Assembly: GCF_000184685.1 (NCBI RefSeq)
Contig: NC_014830.1
Location: 1,674,001-1,738,000 of the forward strand
DNA length: 64,000 nt
Direction: 5' to 3'
DNA from: Intrasporangium calvum DSM 43043
Lineage (GTDB): Bacteria > Actinomycetota > Actinomycetes > Actinomycetales > Dermatophilaceae
A program made the position numbers and the translations under genes. The notes under the pieces were generated by a model, which saw only the letters and a program-made list of their open reading frames with translations, was not told the DNA's origin and ran no database searches. Positions 15,689 to 25,755 of this stretch are shown piece after piece. Each line of letters starts with the position of its first letter. Within the stretch, counting starts at the first letter, position 1.

Positions 15689-17497
15689 GTGCCGAAGGCA
15701 ACTCCAGCTGCAACCCCGACTGCCCTTCCCAAGGTGTTCCAGCACGACGCCATCATGCAGCTGCTCGTCAGGGGACGGACGACCGGCACGATCACTGGTT
15801 CCGAGATCGCCCGGGCGCAGGTGGAGGCCCAGCTCGACCCCAAGCAGATGAAACCCGTCCTCACGACCCTCGAAGCGCACGACGTCGAGATCGTCGTCGA
15901 CGCCGCGGCATCCAACACCCAGACTCGTAGAGGCAACAAGGGAGGCACTGTGGCAACCGCTCGCAAGACGACCGCCGCGGCCGCAAAGACCGCAACCCGG
16001 ACGACCACCAGCAGGACGACCACGACCAGCAGGACGACCAAGGCTGCGGCCAAGAGCGGCTCTGCCGCGCCGGGTGCCTCGGGTGCGTCGAAGAAGACCC
16101 CGGCCCCGAGCGGTGCGGCCGAGGCGAGCCCGGCAGAGCCGAGCAAGGCGGCGGAGCCCGCCAAGAAGGCGAGCCGGACGAGCAAGGCGGCTCCGACGGC
16201 TCCGGCGAAGAAGGCGACGACCAACGCCGCCGTGGCCAAGGCAGCCGCGCCTCCGGTCAAGAAGGCCGCCACCAAGAGGGCGGTGAAGTCCGCTACGGCC
16301 AAGGGGACGACGGGTCGCAGTGCTGCCAAGGGCGCCGCCACTGACGCCACGGAGACCGTGGACGTCGAACCGGTGGATGCCGACGAGAGCGAGCTCGAGG
16401 AGGTCGAGGTCACCGACGTCGTCGTCGCCGTCGATGTCCCCGCTGAGGACGTGGCCGAGTCGGCGGACGGGGACGACGACGCGGCGCCGGTGACCGACAA
16501 GGCGGCCGAGGCCGAGGACGAGTCCGGGTTCGTCATTCGGGACGACGACGAGGACGACGCACCGGCCCAGCAGGTCGTCACGGCCGGGGCCACCGCCGAC
16601 CCGGTGAAGGACTACCTCAAGCAGATCGGAAAGGTGGCCCTCCTCAACGCGGAGCAGGAGGTCGAGCTCGCCAAGCGGATCGAGGCGGGGCTCTTCGCCG
16701 AGGAGAAGCTCAACTCCGGCGAGAAGATCGACATGAAGCTCAAGCGGGAGCTGTGGTGGATCGCCCAGGACGGCAAGAAGGCCAAGAACCACCTTCTGGA
16801 GGCCAACCTGCGCCTGGTCGTGTCTCTGGCGAAGCGCTACACCGGTCGCGGAATGCTCTTCCTCGACCTGATCCAGGAGGGCAATCTCGGACTGATCCGA
16901 GCGGTCGAGAAGTTCGACTACACGAAGGGCTACAAGTTCTCGACCTACGCCACGTGGTGGATCCGCCAGGCGATCACCCGGGCCATGGCCGACCAGGCCC
17001 GGACCATCCGCATCCCGGTCCACATGGTGGAGGTCATCAACAAGCTCGCCCGAGTCCAGCGGCAGATGCTTCAGGATCTGGGCCGTGAGCCCACGCCGGA
17101 GGAGCTCGCCAAGGAGCTCGACATGACGCCGGAGAAGGTCGTGGAGGTGCAGAAGTACGGTCGGGAGCCGATCTCGCTGCACACCCCGCTCGGCGAGGAC
17201 GGGGACTCCGAGTTCGGTGACCTCATCGAGGACTCCGAGGCGGTCGTGCCGGCGGACGCCGTCAGCTTCACGCTGTTGCAGGAGCAGCTGCACTCCGTGC
17301 TCGACACGCTCTCGGAGCGCGAGGCCGGCGTGGTCTCGATGCGCTTCGGGCTCACCGACGGTCAGCCCAAGACGTTGGACGAGATCGGCAAGGTCTACGG
17401 CGTCACGCGGGAGCGCATCCGTCAGATCGAGTCCAAGACGATGAGCAAGCTGCGCCACCCGAGCCGGAGCCAGGTCCTCCGGGACTACCTCGACTGA
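15689..17497 (+). CDS. rpoD: Primary RNA polymerase sigma factor (RpoD/HrdB/SigA type)
   Basis: A 602-residue group-1 sigma-70 factor. Residues about 17-70 look like region 1.1 ([34 protein letters not shown]). Residues about 88-290 are an Ala/Lys/Thr-rich then acidic linker. Region 2 follows ([40 protein letters not shown]), then regions 3 and 4 with the DNA-binding helix-turn-helix [23 protein letters not shown] 15689 has GAAAGG 11 nt upstream. A second in-frame GTG at 15950 (residue 88) has a much better AAGGGAGG site and would give a protein lacking region 1.1. Essential for housekeeping transcription. Confidence 0.95.
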   Translation: MPKATPAATPTALPKVFQHDAIMQLLVRGRTTGTITGSEIARAQVEAQLDPKQMKPVLTTLEAHDVEIVVDAAASNTQTRRGNKGGTVATARKTTAAAAKTATRTTTSRTTTTSRTTKAAAKSGSAAPGASGASKKTPAPSGAAEASPAEPSKAAEPAKKASRTSKAAPTAPAKKATTNAAVAKAAAPPVKKAATKRAVKSATAKGTTGRSAAKGAATDATETVDVEPVDADESELEEVEVTDVVVAVDVPAEDVAESADGDDDAAPVTDKAAEAEDESGFVIRDDDEDDAPAQQVVTAGATADPVKDYLKQIGKVALLNAEQEVELAKRIEAGLFAEEKLNSGEKIDMKLKRELWWIAQDGKKAKNHLLEANLRLVVSLAKRYTGRGMLFLDLIQEGNLGLIRAVEKFDYTKGYKFSTYATWWIRQAITRAMADQARTIRIPVHMVEVINKLARVQRQMLQDLGREPTPEELAKELDMTPEKVVEVQKYGREPISLHTPLGEDGDSEFGDLIEDSEAVVPADAVSFTLLQEQLHSVLDTLSEREAGVVSMRFGLTDGQPKTLDEIGKVYGVTRERIRQIESKTMSKLRHPSRSQVLRDYLD

Positions 17498-17541
17498 CCT
17501 GCCGTCACGCCATGCATCGCTGAGGGGATGGTGGGGGCATC

Positions 17542-17547
17542 TACGCT
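17542..17547 (+). promoter_or_regulatory. -10 box of leaderless type before the phosphatase gene
   Basis: TACGCT ends 6 nt before GTG 17554. Confidence 0.42.
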
Positions 17548-17553
17548 GAGCGG

Positions 17554-18123
17554 GTGTCCCCGCCCGCCGTGAGCACTCCGCCGCTGCGGGTGGTGTTCGT
17601 GTGCACCGCGAACATCGCCCGCTCGCCCTACGCGGAGCGGCGGACGGCCCAGCTGCTCGCAGCCCACCCCAACGGCCGCCTCGTCGTCCCGCTCAGCGCC
17701 GGCATGCCCGGATACCCCGGTCGGCCGATGGACCCCCAGATGGGCAAACAGCTCCGAGCCCACGGTCTCGACCCGGCCGATCACGTCAGCAGGTCTCTCA
17801 GCGGGGCTCTCGTGGACGAGGCAGACCTCCTGCTCACCTTGGACTTCGCGGTCCGGATGCGGATCTTCGACGCTTGGCCGGGGCACGTCCAGAAGGTGCT
17901 CGGCCTCCATCAGTTCGCCGATGCGGTCGGCCGGCTGCTCCCCGGGCCGTTGGGCGCCTCGCTGGTGGATGCGGCCCAGCGAGTGAGCCGACCCGACTCG
18001 ATGACCTGGGACGTCAGTGACCCCCACGGGCGCGGCGGCAGGGCGGCTCGTCGCTGCGCCGAGGAGATCGACGCGGTCCTGCCTCGCATCGTCGCAGCCT
18101 TGGCCGGTCCGGTGCCCGGCTGA
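17554..18123 (+). CDS. Low-molecular-weight protein tyrosine phosphatase
   Basis: A 189-residue LMW-PTP. The catalytic P-loop is VCTANIARSPYAE (CX5R, Cys near residue 16); the general-acid region near the C-terminus is WDVSDPHGRG, the usual DP motif. The GTG start follows a TACGCT box by 6 nt. Such enzymes in actinobacteria dephosphorylate tyrosine kinases or host proteins; no kinase partner is nearby. Converges on the transglutaminase gene with a 50-bp gap. Confidence 0.87.
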   Translation: MSPPAVSTPPLRVVFVCTANIARSPYAERRTAQLLAAHPNGRLVVPLSAGMPGYPGRPMDPQMGKQLRAHGLDPADHVSRSLSGALVDEADLLLTLDFAVRMRIFDAWPGHVQKVLGLHQFADAVGRLLPGPLGASLVDAAQRVSRPDSMTWDVSDPHGRGGRAARRCAEEIDAVLPRIVAALAGPVPG

Positions 18124-18173
18124 CTTGTCGGCCCGGGGGGACTGCCGTCACCCGATGCCCGCGGCCCTGAGGC

Positions 18174-20477
18174 TCAGGAGCGCGCGCCTGGCTGGCGCTT
18201 GCCGCGGGCGCGGCCGCGCAGACCGCGCCAGAAGGACACGGCCTCGGTGGGCCACAGGAACGACTTCAGCCGGGTCGTCCACGCGCGTGTCTGGGACACC
18301 TGCCGCCTGATCGAGCGGATGTCCCGTTGGAGCTCCTCGGTCTGCGCCGAGGTCGTTCGTTCGGGTCGGTCATAGCGAGCTCGCTCCAAGGTGCTGGTGA
18401 CGCGGCGCATCGCCGTGGCGTGTTCACCGGCGAGATGGCCGTCCGCGATGTAGCGCTCGCGGGCGGTTCGGAGGGTCGCACCCGGCGGCGCAGTGAGGCC
18501 GAGGTCGCCGAAGTGGCTCGTCAGCGACGCCCACTCGATCTCGACGAGATCCTGTCGGGTCGCTGCGCGGCGTCGGCGCAGGCTCCGGGCCAGCCAAGCG
18601 GTGAGTGGCATGAGGAAGGTGGCGAGCGCGACGACGGCGACCGAGATGAGGATCACCAGGTTGGTGCCGGTCAGCCATTCCTGCCACCAGGAGGTCCGTG
18701 TGGCGGATCCCAGCTCCTGCCCTTCGTCGATGGGACGCCGTTGGGTGGTGGGACCAGCGGTGTTCGTCGACTGCGTGCTGTCCGTCGTCTCGCCTGGGTT
18801 CGGCGGGTCGACCCCGGCCAACGAGTATCCCGGGGGACCGTTGCGCGAGGGCGTCGGCTCGAACCGCAGCCAGCCGGAGCCTTGGAAGTAGAGCTCCGGC
18901 CAGGCGTGCGCGTCCGACGCCTTGACGACGTTGGAGCTGCCCTCACGGGTCCCCGGGATGAACCCGATGGCCATTCGGGCCGGGATGCCCTGGGCCCGGG
19001 CCATCATGATCATGGCGGTGGCGAACTGGGTGCAGTAGCCGAGGCGCGTCTGGTGGAAGGCCGTGATCGGGTCGAGACGGCGGCCGTCCTCATCCCGTGG
19101 GGGAGTGCCGAGGTCGAGGCTGTAGGTGTAGCGGGTCGCGTCACGCAGGTGCGCCTGGATGGCCACGGCCTTGTCGTAGTCGTTGTCCGCGCCTCGCGTG
19201 ACCTCGTCGGACCAGTCGCGGAGCAGGTCGGCTGCCACCTCGGGCACGGCGAGGTCGTCCTCGAGGATGTCGGGCGACGACGGTGCTCCCGCCTCGCGCA
19301 GCTTGGACGGGGCGGGGTTCACGTCGGCATAGGTCACCTGGTACGTGTCCACGGTGCGCTCGACCCTGATGTCCCGAGTCACCGGGTCGATCGTGAAGGG
19401 AGTTCCCTCGATCGTCGGTGTCACCACGGGGTAGGGAGCGGCCAGCCGAGGCGCCTTGAGGACGTTGCTGCTCACGGTCATGATGTACTCGCGGCGGTCG
19501 GACTGCGGTGGCAGGGGAACGGGCCGGTCCGGCCCTTGCCCTGCCCGACCGGCGACCCGCCATTCGCCGTTCGAGTAGTAGGACGTCGCCAGGACCCGCA
19601 GCGGTAGGTTCGCCGTGCCGGTCGTGGTGTAGCGCAGGATCGGCGTCTGGTCGCTGCTGACCAGCTTGTTGCGCAGGTCGATGGTGTCGTTGAACCCCAC
19701 GGTGCCGACCCCGCCGGAGCCGGTGGACCGGCCCAGCCCGTCGGTGAGGTATCGGGGTGGGAAGTGGTAGATGACCGACGGCAGGACCAGCGCGGCGAGG
19801 AGGGCAAGGGCACCGAGCCGGGCCGCGCCCCCGGTCAGGGCGCGGAGGGCCGAGGCGTCGTCCGAGGTCGGTCCGCTGACGTCGGTGGCACTCGTCGTGC
19901 TCCACCGCACGAAGTTCGCCCGCGCGGTGGTGTGCAGCATGACGAGCCAGAGGACGACCGGCACGACGAAGTAGCGAACCGCTGACGTCGAATCGCCGTT
20001 CGCGGCCGTGATGAGGTAGGCGGTCAGCAGGGGGAGGCCCGCGGCGGCGGGTGCGCGCCATGTCGCTGCCATGGCATCGACGAGGACGGCGATCAGGGCC
20101 ACGGCGCCGACGAGGTAGACGGTGACTCCCTCGGTGAGTGGCGCAGGGGCAGAGTTGCGCTGGACCGTGTCGAGGGCCTCGAGGCCGAGGGAGTTGAGTC
20201 GCTGGACCGTCTCCGGGGTGGGCAGGCCCCACCAGAACGTCTCCCGGGTGAAGCGCGCGAGCACGACGTAGAGGACCAGCACCAGCTGGACGAGCACGGT
20301 GAGCAGCCGGGATGGGGTGAGCCCGCGCAGCAGCAGCCCTACCGCCGCGGTGAGCGCGATCGCCAGCATGGCGTCCTGCAGCCAGGCGCCGCTGACGAAG
20401 AGACTGGTGATGGGGTAGACGGCTGCCAGGGTCGCCAAGGCGGCCAGTACCGTGATTCGCCAGCGTCGACGTGTCAT
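18174..20477 (-). CDS. TgpA-like transglutaminase-domain membrane protein
   Basis: A 767-residue membrane protein with about six N-terminal membrane segments (residues 8-210), an extracytoplasmic transglutaminase domain, one more membrane segment near 605-625, and a cytoplasmic DUF4129-like tail. The catalytic triad is visible: Cys in YCTQFATAM (near 480), His in DAHAWPELYF (near 524), acidic residue in LRFEPTPSR (near 541). The ATG overlaps the upstream DUF58 stop (ATGA). It is the last gene of a moxR-DUF58-transglutaminase operon. In other bacteria this trio is linked to envelope protein maturation, but the substrate is unknown. Confidence 0.88.
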   Translation of the reverse strand: MTRRRWRITVLAALATLAAVYPITSLFVSGAWLQDAMLAIALTAAVGLLLRGLTPSRLLTVLVQLVLVLYVVLARFTRETFWWGLPTPETVQRLNSLGLEALDTVQRNSAPAPLTEGVTVYLVGAVALIAVLVDAMAATWRAPAAAGLPLLTAYLITAANGDSTSAVRYFVVPVVLWLVMLHTTARANFVRWSTTSATDVSGPTSDDASALRALTGGAARLGALALLAALVLPSVIYHFPPRYLTDGLGRSTGSGGVGTVGFNDTIDLRNKLVSSDQTPILRYTTTGTANLPLRVLATSYYSNGEWRVAGRAGQGPDRPVPLPPQSDRREYIMTVSSNVLKAPRLAAPYPVVTPTIEGTPFTIDPVTRDIRVERTVDTYQVTYADVNPAPSKLREAGAPSSPDILEDDLAVPEVAADLLRDWSDEVTRGADNDYDKAVAIQAHLRDATRYTYSLDLGTPPRDEDGRRLDPITAFHQTRLGYCTQFATAMIMMARAQGIPARMAIGFIPGTREGSSNVVKASDAHAWPELYFQGSGWLRFEPTPSRNGPPGYSLAGVDPPNPGETTDSTQSTNTAGPTTQRRPIDEGQELGSATRTSWWQEWLTGTNLVILISVAVVALATFLMPLTAWLARSLRRRRAATRQDLVEIEWASLTSHFGDLGLTAPPGATLRTARERYIADGHLAGEHATAMRRVTSTLERARYDRPERTTSAQTEELQRDIRSIRRQVSQTRAWTTRLKSFLWPTEAVSFWRGLRGRARGKRQPGARS

Positions 20478-21745
20478 CGGGTCCCTCCGACGGTCCCTGC
20501 GGTGAGCACGGCCCACGCGTGCGGAACGGTGTGGTCGCGGTTGACCGCGATCGCCCGCCAGCCGGCCAGACGGAGCGCTTCGACGTGCTGGCCCACCTCG
20601 TCCGGCCCGAGGGCCCCTCCGCCGGCCCCGTCCTGAGTCTGGCCGAAGGAGCGTGAGTCGAGCACCAGCGCCAGACCACTCGTGCCCGGCTGTCGGAGGC
20701 TGGCGAGCCTTCCGGTGACCTCGTGTCCACGTGGCCCGACGACCGCGACGACGAAACCACCCGCGGCGGCGAGCCCTTGGGCTTCGCGCAGCATGAGGTC
20801 GTCGGTCGCCTGGGGCCGGGGCTGGGTCACGGCGAGCACGTCGAGGATCTCGTGGATCTGGAGGGCGGCCGTCACCCGTCCGGTCTCGACGGTCTCCGGA
20901 CACACGAGGTGCACGGCGTAGCCGGTCTCGCACAGGTGCGCCGCGATGGAGGCACACGCGGACACGGCCCATTCATACGATCCGGTGGCGCCGCTGCCTC
21001 CGTGGGCCGCTGGCCGGGGGTCGAGCAGGACGACGGCGCGGCGTTGGGCCGGACGGTCCTCCTGGCGCACCATGAGGTCGCCGGTGCGGGCCGTGGCGGG
21101 CCAGTGGATACGCCGCAGGTCGTCACCGTCCCGGTACTCCCGGATGGTGACGTCGTCCTCCCCGTGCAGCGCGATGAGGTGCGCCAGCTCGCCTTCCGAC
21201 CCCACGCCGGCGCTGGGCTGGCGGCTCGCTGAGAGCGGGTGGACCCAGGGGAGGATGACGAGGTCCGCGGTTCCTTCGAGCACCGCGTTGCGCGTGGCGA
21301 GGCCGAACGGGTCCTGGACCTGCACCCCGAGCGGGCCGAGATGGTGGCGACCGCGCAGGTGGGATCGGACGGTGTAGTCGATGATGCGGATGCGCCCCGG
21401 GGGGATGCGCCCGACGACGAAACGCGGCCGGTCGCCGAGGACGTAGTCGAGGCGCTCCTCGGCGAGGAAGACCGGAGTCGTCGTCGTCGAGACGTTCTCG
21501 AAGGCGAGGGCGACGTGGGCATCCTGCCCCACGGTGATCCGGTCCGGCGAGATCTGCCTCTCGATCCGTAGCCTGGTCTGGCGGGTGCGGACCAGGAGGG
21601 CGCTGATGTAGGGAAGCGCGACGAGCAGGACGCCGAAGCGGGTCAGGTCCCGGAAGCCGAAGGTGACTCCGGCAACGGCGAGGGTGAGACCAGCCCCGAC
21701 AAACGCGCGACCCCGCGTCGTCAGCAGTCCTCGGAGGGAGCGCAC
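20474..21745 (-). CDS. DUF58 protein (MoxR partner)
   Basis: A 423-residue protein with two N-terminal membrane segments (about 13-48) and the DUF58 signature EYRDGDDLRRIHWPATARTG near residue 215, followed by a von Willebrand-A-like fold (VVLLDPRPA). DUF58 proteins are coupled to MoxR AAA+ ATPases, which probably remodel them or a shared target. The stop overlaps the next gene's start; the gap to moxR is 12 bp. Confidence 0.88.
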   Translation of the reverse strand: MRSLRGLLTTRGRAFVGAGLTLAVAGVTFGFRDLTRFGVLLVALPYISALLVRTRQTRLRIERQISPDRITVGQDAHVALAFENVSTTTTPVFLAEERLDYVLGDRPRFVVGRIPPGRIRIIDYTVRSHLRGRHHLGPLGVQVQDPFGLATRNAVLEGTADLVILPWVHPLSASRQPSAGVGSEGELAHLIALHGEDDVTIREYRDGDDLRRIHWPATARTGDLMVRQEDRPAQRRAVVLLDPRPAAHGGSGATGSYEWAVSACASIAAHLCETGYAVHLVCPETVETGRVTAALQIHEILDVLAVTQPRPQATDDLMLREAQGLAAAGGFVVAVVGPRGHEVTGRLASLRQPGTSGLALVLDSRSFGQTQDGAGGGALGPDEVGQHVEALRLAGWRAIAVNRDHTVPHAWAVLTAGTVGGTR

Positions 21746-21757
21746 GGCGGCCTCGGC

Positions 21758-22741
<984 letters not shown>

Positions 22742-22934
22742 CCTGTCCTCCGTCCGTCCCTGGTCCGAGCCGTCACGCAACGGCTCCCGTCTCATCCGCA
22801 CTGCCCCGTCGACCAGAGGTGCCTGACGTCGGTGGCGCGAACCTGGAGGTGATCCTCTCCCATGAGGTGCGCACCTCCAAAGCGCGAAGACAGTCGTGAC
22901 CAGATGGAGATGTCCCCCTTCGCTGGGCGGCATC

Positions 22935-22950
22935 CACCACTTTGCTCCAC
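22935..22950 (-). promoter_or_regulatory. MraZ-like box pair, minus strand, distal
   Basis: Read on the minus strand: GTGGAG, 4 nt, GTGGTG, with a 10-bp period, as in the mraZ-proximal array. Confidence 0.35.
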
Positions 22951-23015
22951 CAGTGTCGCCTCCGCGCCCGCCGGCGTCACGCAAACAGCGCCCTTGCGCA
23001 CGGAAGACGCTCTGT

Positions 23016-23029
23016 CGTATGCCGCTGGG
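23016..23029 (+). repeat. Dispersed repeat copy between moxR and mraZ
   Basis: CGTATGCCGCTGGG followed by TG, between the two minus-strand box pairs. Confidence 0.85.
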
Positions 23030-23082
23030 TGCACTGGGCAGGGCGGCCACCGTTCGCGCGGGGTCAGCTCAGTGGCCTCCGA

Positions 23083-23098
23083 CTCCACTTCGCTCCAC
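23083..23098 (-). promoter_or_regulatory. MraZ-like box pair, minus strand, proximal
   Basis: Two GTGGAG boxes on the minus strand, exactly 10 bp apart, pointing away from mraZ. Confidence 0.4.
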
Positions 23099-23159
23099 CC
23101 CGTTTGACGTGCGGAAACGTCGCAGGCAAGTGGCCCTTCGGCCGCTGATGTCGTTGACG

Positions 23160-23205
23160 GTGGAGGAAAGTGGAGTATGGTGGAGCACCAAGGAAGGCAG
23201 TGGGG
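23160..23205 (+). promoter_or_regulatory. MraZ operator array in front of mraZ
   Basis: GTGGAG at 23160, 23170 and 23180 (10-bp period) plus GTGGGG at 23200, ending 35 bp before the mraZ start. Known MraZ operators are tandem TGGGN/GTGGNG-type boxes on one face of the helix, so this is the likely autoregulatory site of the dcw cluster. Confidence 0.7.
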
Positions 23206-23240
23206 ACGCCGACGGGTCGAGGTAGGGGAGGTGGCGGACC

Positions 23241-23672
23241 GTGTTTCTCGGTACGCACACGCCGCGTCTCGACGACAAGGGGCGGATCTTCCTCCCGGCG
23301 AAGTACCGCGACCGGATGGCGGGTGGCCTCGTCGTGACCCGCGGCCAGGAGCACTGCCTCTTCCTCTACCCGATGGACGAGTTCGTCAAGGTGGCCGAGC
23401 AGATGCGCCAGGCGCCGACGACGAGCAAGGCGGCGCGGGACTACATGCGCGTCTTCCTCTCCGGCGCCTCTGACGAAGTGCCGGACAAGCAGGGCCGCTT
23501 CACGATCCCCGCCAACCTGCGCCACTACGCGGGGCTGGACCGTGAGGTGACCGTGATCGGAGCGGGGGCTCGCCTCGAGGTCTGGGACAGCGGCGCCTGG
23601 AACGCCTACCTCGAGGCGACGGAGCAGAGCTTCGCCGACACGGTGGAGGAGGTGATCCCAGGACTCTTCTGA
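23241..23672 (+). CDS. mraZ: Transcriptional regulator MraZ
   Basis: A 143-residue protein with two SpoVT/AbrB-like halves. The first contains [20 protein letters not shown] and the second [20 protein letters not shown]; each has the DxxGR signature. GTG 23241 has GGAGGT 8 nt upstream. MraZ forms ring oligomers that bind tandem boxes and repress its own cluster; the box array directly upstream supports this. First gene of the dcw cluster. Confidence 0.96.
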   Translation: MFLGTHTPRLDDKGRIFLPAKYRDRMAGGLVVTRGQEHCLFLYPMDEFVKVAEQMRQAPTTSKAARDYMRVFLSGASDEVPDKQGRFTIPANLRHYAGLDREVTVIGAGARLEVWDSGAWNAYLEATEQSFADTVEEVIPGLF

Positions 23673-23968
23673 GTGAGCCACCGACCGGCGACCCACGTCC
23701 ACCTCCGACACACACCTCCGACGCACACCTGAGTTCTGGCCTCCAGCCGCACCGCTCCCGGGACGACTTCCCCCGTCCCGGGCGGGGACGCGGATGGGGA
23801 CCAGCTCCCAGGTCACCAACCGAGGTGACGGGCCCCCTCCCTCCACCCGAGCCCACCGGTCGAACCCCACCACCAACCACCGCACGGCAACAGCACGCAG
23901 ATCAGCACGACACCAGGGACACGCAGGGACACCCACGGCGCGGGACGCCGGGGACGGGAGGAGGCGAG
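23673..23968 (+). other. mraZ-rsmH leader region with hairpins
   Basis: A 296-bp pyrimidine-rich gap with two clear hairpins: CCCGGGAC/GTCCCGGG (23757-23782, 10-nt loop) and GTCACC/GGTGAC (23812-23829, 6-nt loop). CACCTCCGAC-like direct repeats occur at 23700-23725. A structured RNA called the mraW motif has been described before rsmH in actinobacteria, and this is its place; I could not confirm its consensus by eye. Confidence 0.45.
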
Positions 23969-25084
23969 ATGACGAACCGCGGACCGGCGCACGAGCGTCA
24001 CGTCCCGATCATGCGGGACCGCATCCTCGACCTGCTGGCCCCGGCCCTCTCGACGCCCGGCGCCGTCCACGTCGACGGCACCCTCGGGATGGGAGGGCAC
24101 GCCGAGGGTGTGCTGTCGCGGTTCCCCGGCTGTCGGGTCATCGGCGTCGACCGCGACCGGGAGGCCCTGACTCTCGCCGGTGAGCGGCTGGCCGGGTTCG
24201 GAGATCGTTTCCTCCCGGTCCACGCCACCAACGACGAACTCGCCCGGGTGCTTCTGGATTCCGGTCTCCAGCACGTCGACGGCATCGTCTTCGACCTCGG
24301 GGTGAGCTCGCTCCAGCTGGACGAGGAGGACCGTGGGTTCGCCTACCGGGTCGATGCGCCGCTCGACATGCGGATGGACCAGACCCGGGGCCAGACGGCA
24401 GCGGACGTCCTCAACACGTATTCCGTCGAGGACGTGACCCGGATCCTGCGCGAGTACGGCGAGGAGCGCTTCGCCCGCAAGATCGCCGTGGCGATCGTCC
24501 GGGAGCGCGAGGACGAGCCGTTCGCCACGTCGGGCCGACTCGTCGAGCTCCTCCGACGGGTGATCCCGGTCGCCTCCCAGCGGCAGAGCGGGCACCCGGC
24601 CAAGCGGACCTTCCAGGCCCTGCGCATCGAGGTCAACGACGAGCTGGGCGGCTGGGAGCGTGCGGTCGCGGCCGCGATCGATGTGCTCGCGGTCGGCGGC
24701 CGGATGGCGGTGCTCAGCTTCCACTCCCTGGAGGACCGGCTCACCAAACGGGCCTTCGCGCTGGGCGCCACCTCGAGCGCGCCGCGCGGCCTCCCGGTCG
24801 AGCTGCCGCACCACGCGCCGTACCTCCGGGCGCTGACGCGCGGCGCCGAGGAGCCGGACGACGCAGAGGTGCTCGCCAACCCACGGGCCGCGTCTGCCAA
24901 GCTCCGCGCGGTCGAGCGGGTCCGCGACACCGGGGCGTCGGCCAGCACGTCGGTGCAGAAGTCGACAGACGAGACGGCTCACCGCGCCCGCGCGGAGCGA
25001 CCCCGACGCACCTCCCAGAGCCAGTCCTCGCGCGCCCAGGCCGTCAGCAGCCGGCGTTCCAGCCGGAAGGGAAGCCCCCGATGA
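23969..25084 (+). CDS. rsmH: 16S rRNA (cytosine1402-N4)-methyltransferase RsmH (MraW)
   Basis: A 371-residue SAM-dependent methyltransferase of the decoding centre. N-terminal [16 protein letters not shown] loop [15 protein letters not shown] near residue 34, [19 protein letters not shown], and the C-terminal [12 protein letters not shown] signature. A basic Arg/Ser tail of about 50 residues follows the domain. ATG 23969 has GGGAGGAGG just upstream; the frame is open to 23825 but without a site. The stop overlaps ftsL (ATGA). Confidence 0.96.
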   Translation: MTNRGPAHERHVPIMRDRILDLLAPALSTPGAVHVDGTLGMGGHAEGVLSRFPGCRVIGVDRDREALTLAGERLAGFGDRFLPVHATNDELARVLLDSGLQHVDGIVFDLGVSSLQLDEEDRGFAYRVDAPLDMRMDQTRGQTAADVLNTYSVEDVTRILREYGEERFARKIAVAIVREREDEPFATSGRLVELLRRVIPVASQRQSGHPAKRTFQALRIEVNDELGGWERAVAAAIDVLAVGGRMAVLSFHSLEDRLTKRAFALGATSSAPRGLPVELPHHAPYLRALTRGAEEPDDAEVLANPRAASAKLRAVERVRDTGASASTSVQKSTDETAHRARAERPRRTSQSQSSRAQAVSSRRSSRKGSPR

Positions 25085-25752
25085 GTCAGGCGACCGCCAC
25101 CGCCAGGCCGCTCCGCTCTCCGGCACGTGCCCCGCGGCGCGGGCCGACACCGATGCCGCTTCGCGTCATCCCGGCTCGCATCACGACCACCGGCCACGGT
25201 GCCTTCGCGTCGATCTGCGTGGTCCTGCTGACGACGGGGCTCGTGGCGCTGCTCCTGCTCAACACGGCCCTGGCGCACGGCTCGCTCGAGCTCGGCCAGC
25301 TCACGCGTGAGTCCGCTGTGCTCAGCGAGACCGCCGGCAACCTCCAGGAGGAGATCGACCGGGCCTCGGCCAGCGGGGCTCTCGCCCAGCAGGCGAGCCG
25401 ACTCGGGCTCGTCCGCGCCAACGAGCGGGCCCACATCGACCTCGTCAACGGCAAGGTGACGGGTACGGCCTACCCGGCCACCAGAGCCTTGGCCCTCACC
25501 GTCGTGACGAGCCCGACACCAGTCGCCAAACCAAGGCCGACGCCGGCTGCGAAGCCGGCAGGAAAGCCGGCCGCGACGCCGACAGGTACGCCGACGGCGA
25601 CCGCGGGCGCCACGCCGAGGACGCCGAACGCCACTGCTTCGGCCCCCACCACGGGGACACTGGGGTCGAGCCCGATCGCGACCCCGACCTCCGACTCGAG
25701 TGCTCCTGAGCCGACACCCAACCAGACGCCGACCCAGATGACCACGAGGTGA
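25081..25752 (+). CDS. ftsL: FtsL-like divisome protein
   Basis: A 223-residue bitopic protein: short basic cytoplasmic part, one membrane segment (about 45-66, [17 protein letters not shown]), then a coiled-coil-prone stretch ([20 protein letters not shown]) and RLGLVRA as in FtsL/DivIC-type proteins. The last 70 residues are a Pro/Thr/Ala-rich low-complexity tail outside the cell. Assigned largely by position between rsmH and ftsI and by topology; sequence conservation in FtsL is weak. Confidence 0.82.
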   Translation: MSQATATARPLRSPARAPRRGPTPMPLRVIPARITTTGHGAFASICVVLLTTGLVALLLLNTALAHGSLELGQLTRESAVLSETAGNLQEEIDRASASGALAQQASRLGLVRANERAHIDLVNGKVTGTAYPATRALALTVVTSPTPVAKPRPTPAAKPAGKPAATPTGTPTATAGATPRTPNATASAPTTGTLGSSPIATPTSDSSAPEPTPNQTPTQMTTR

Positions 25753-25755
25753 ACC

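Larger units (their letters stand above)
22742..23240. other. Divergent control region between moxR and mraZ
   Basis: No gene supported in this 499-bp gap. It contains a 14-bp palindrome (GAGGTGCGCACCTC, 22864-22877), two minus-strand pairs of MraZ-like boxes, one copy of the dispersed repeat, and the plus-strand MraZ-box array with the mraZ promoter. Confidence 0.7.

Noticed and set aside
15631-15930. A plus-strand frame overlapping the start of rpoD in another phase
   Set aside because: No family similarity; the rpoD frame carries region 1.1-like sequence across the same bases.
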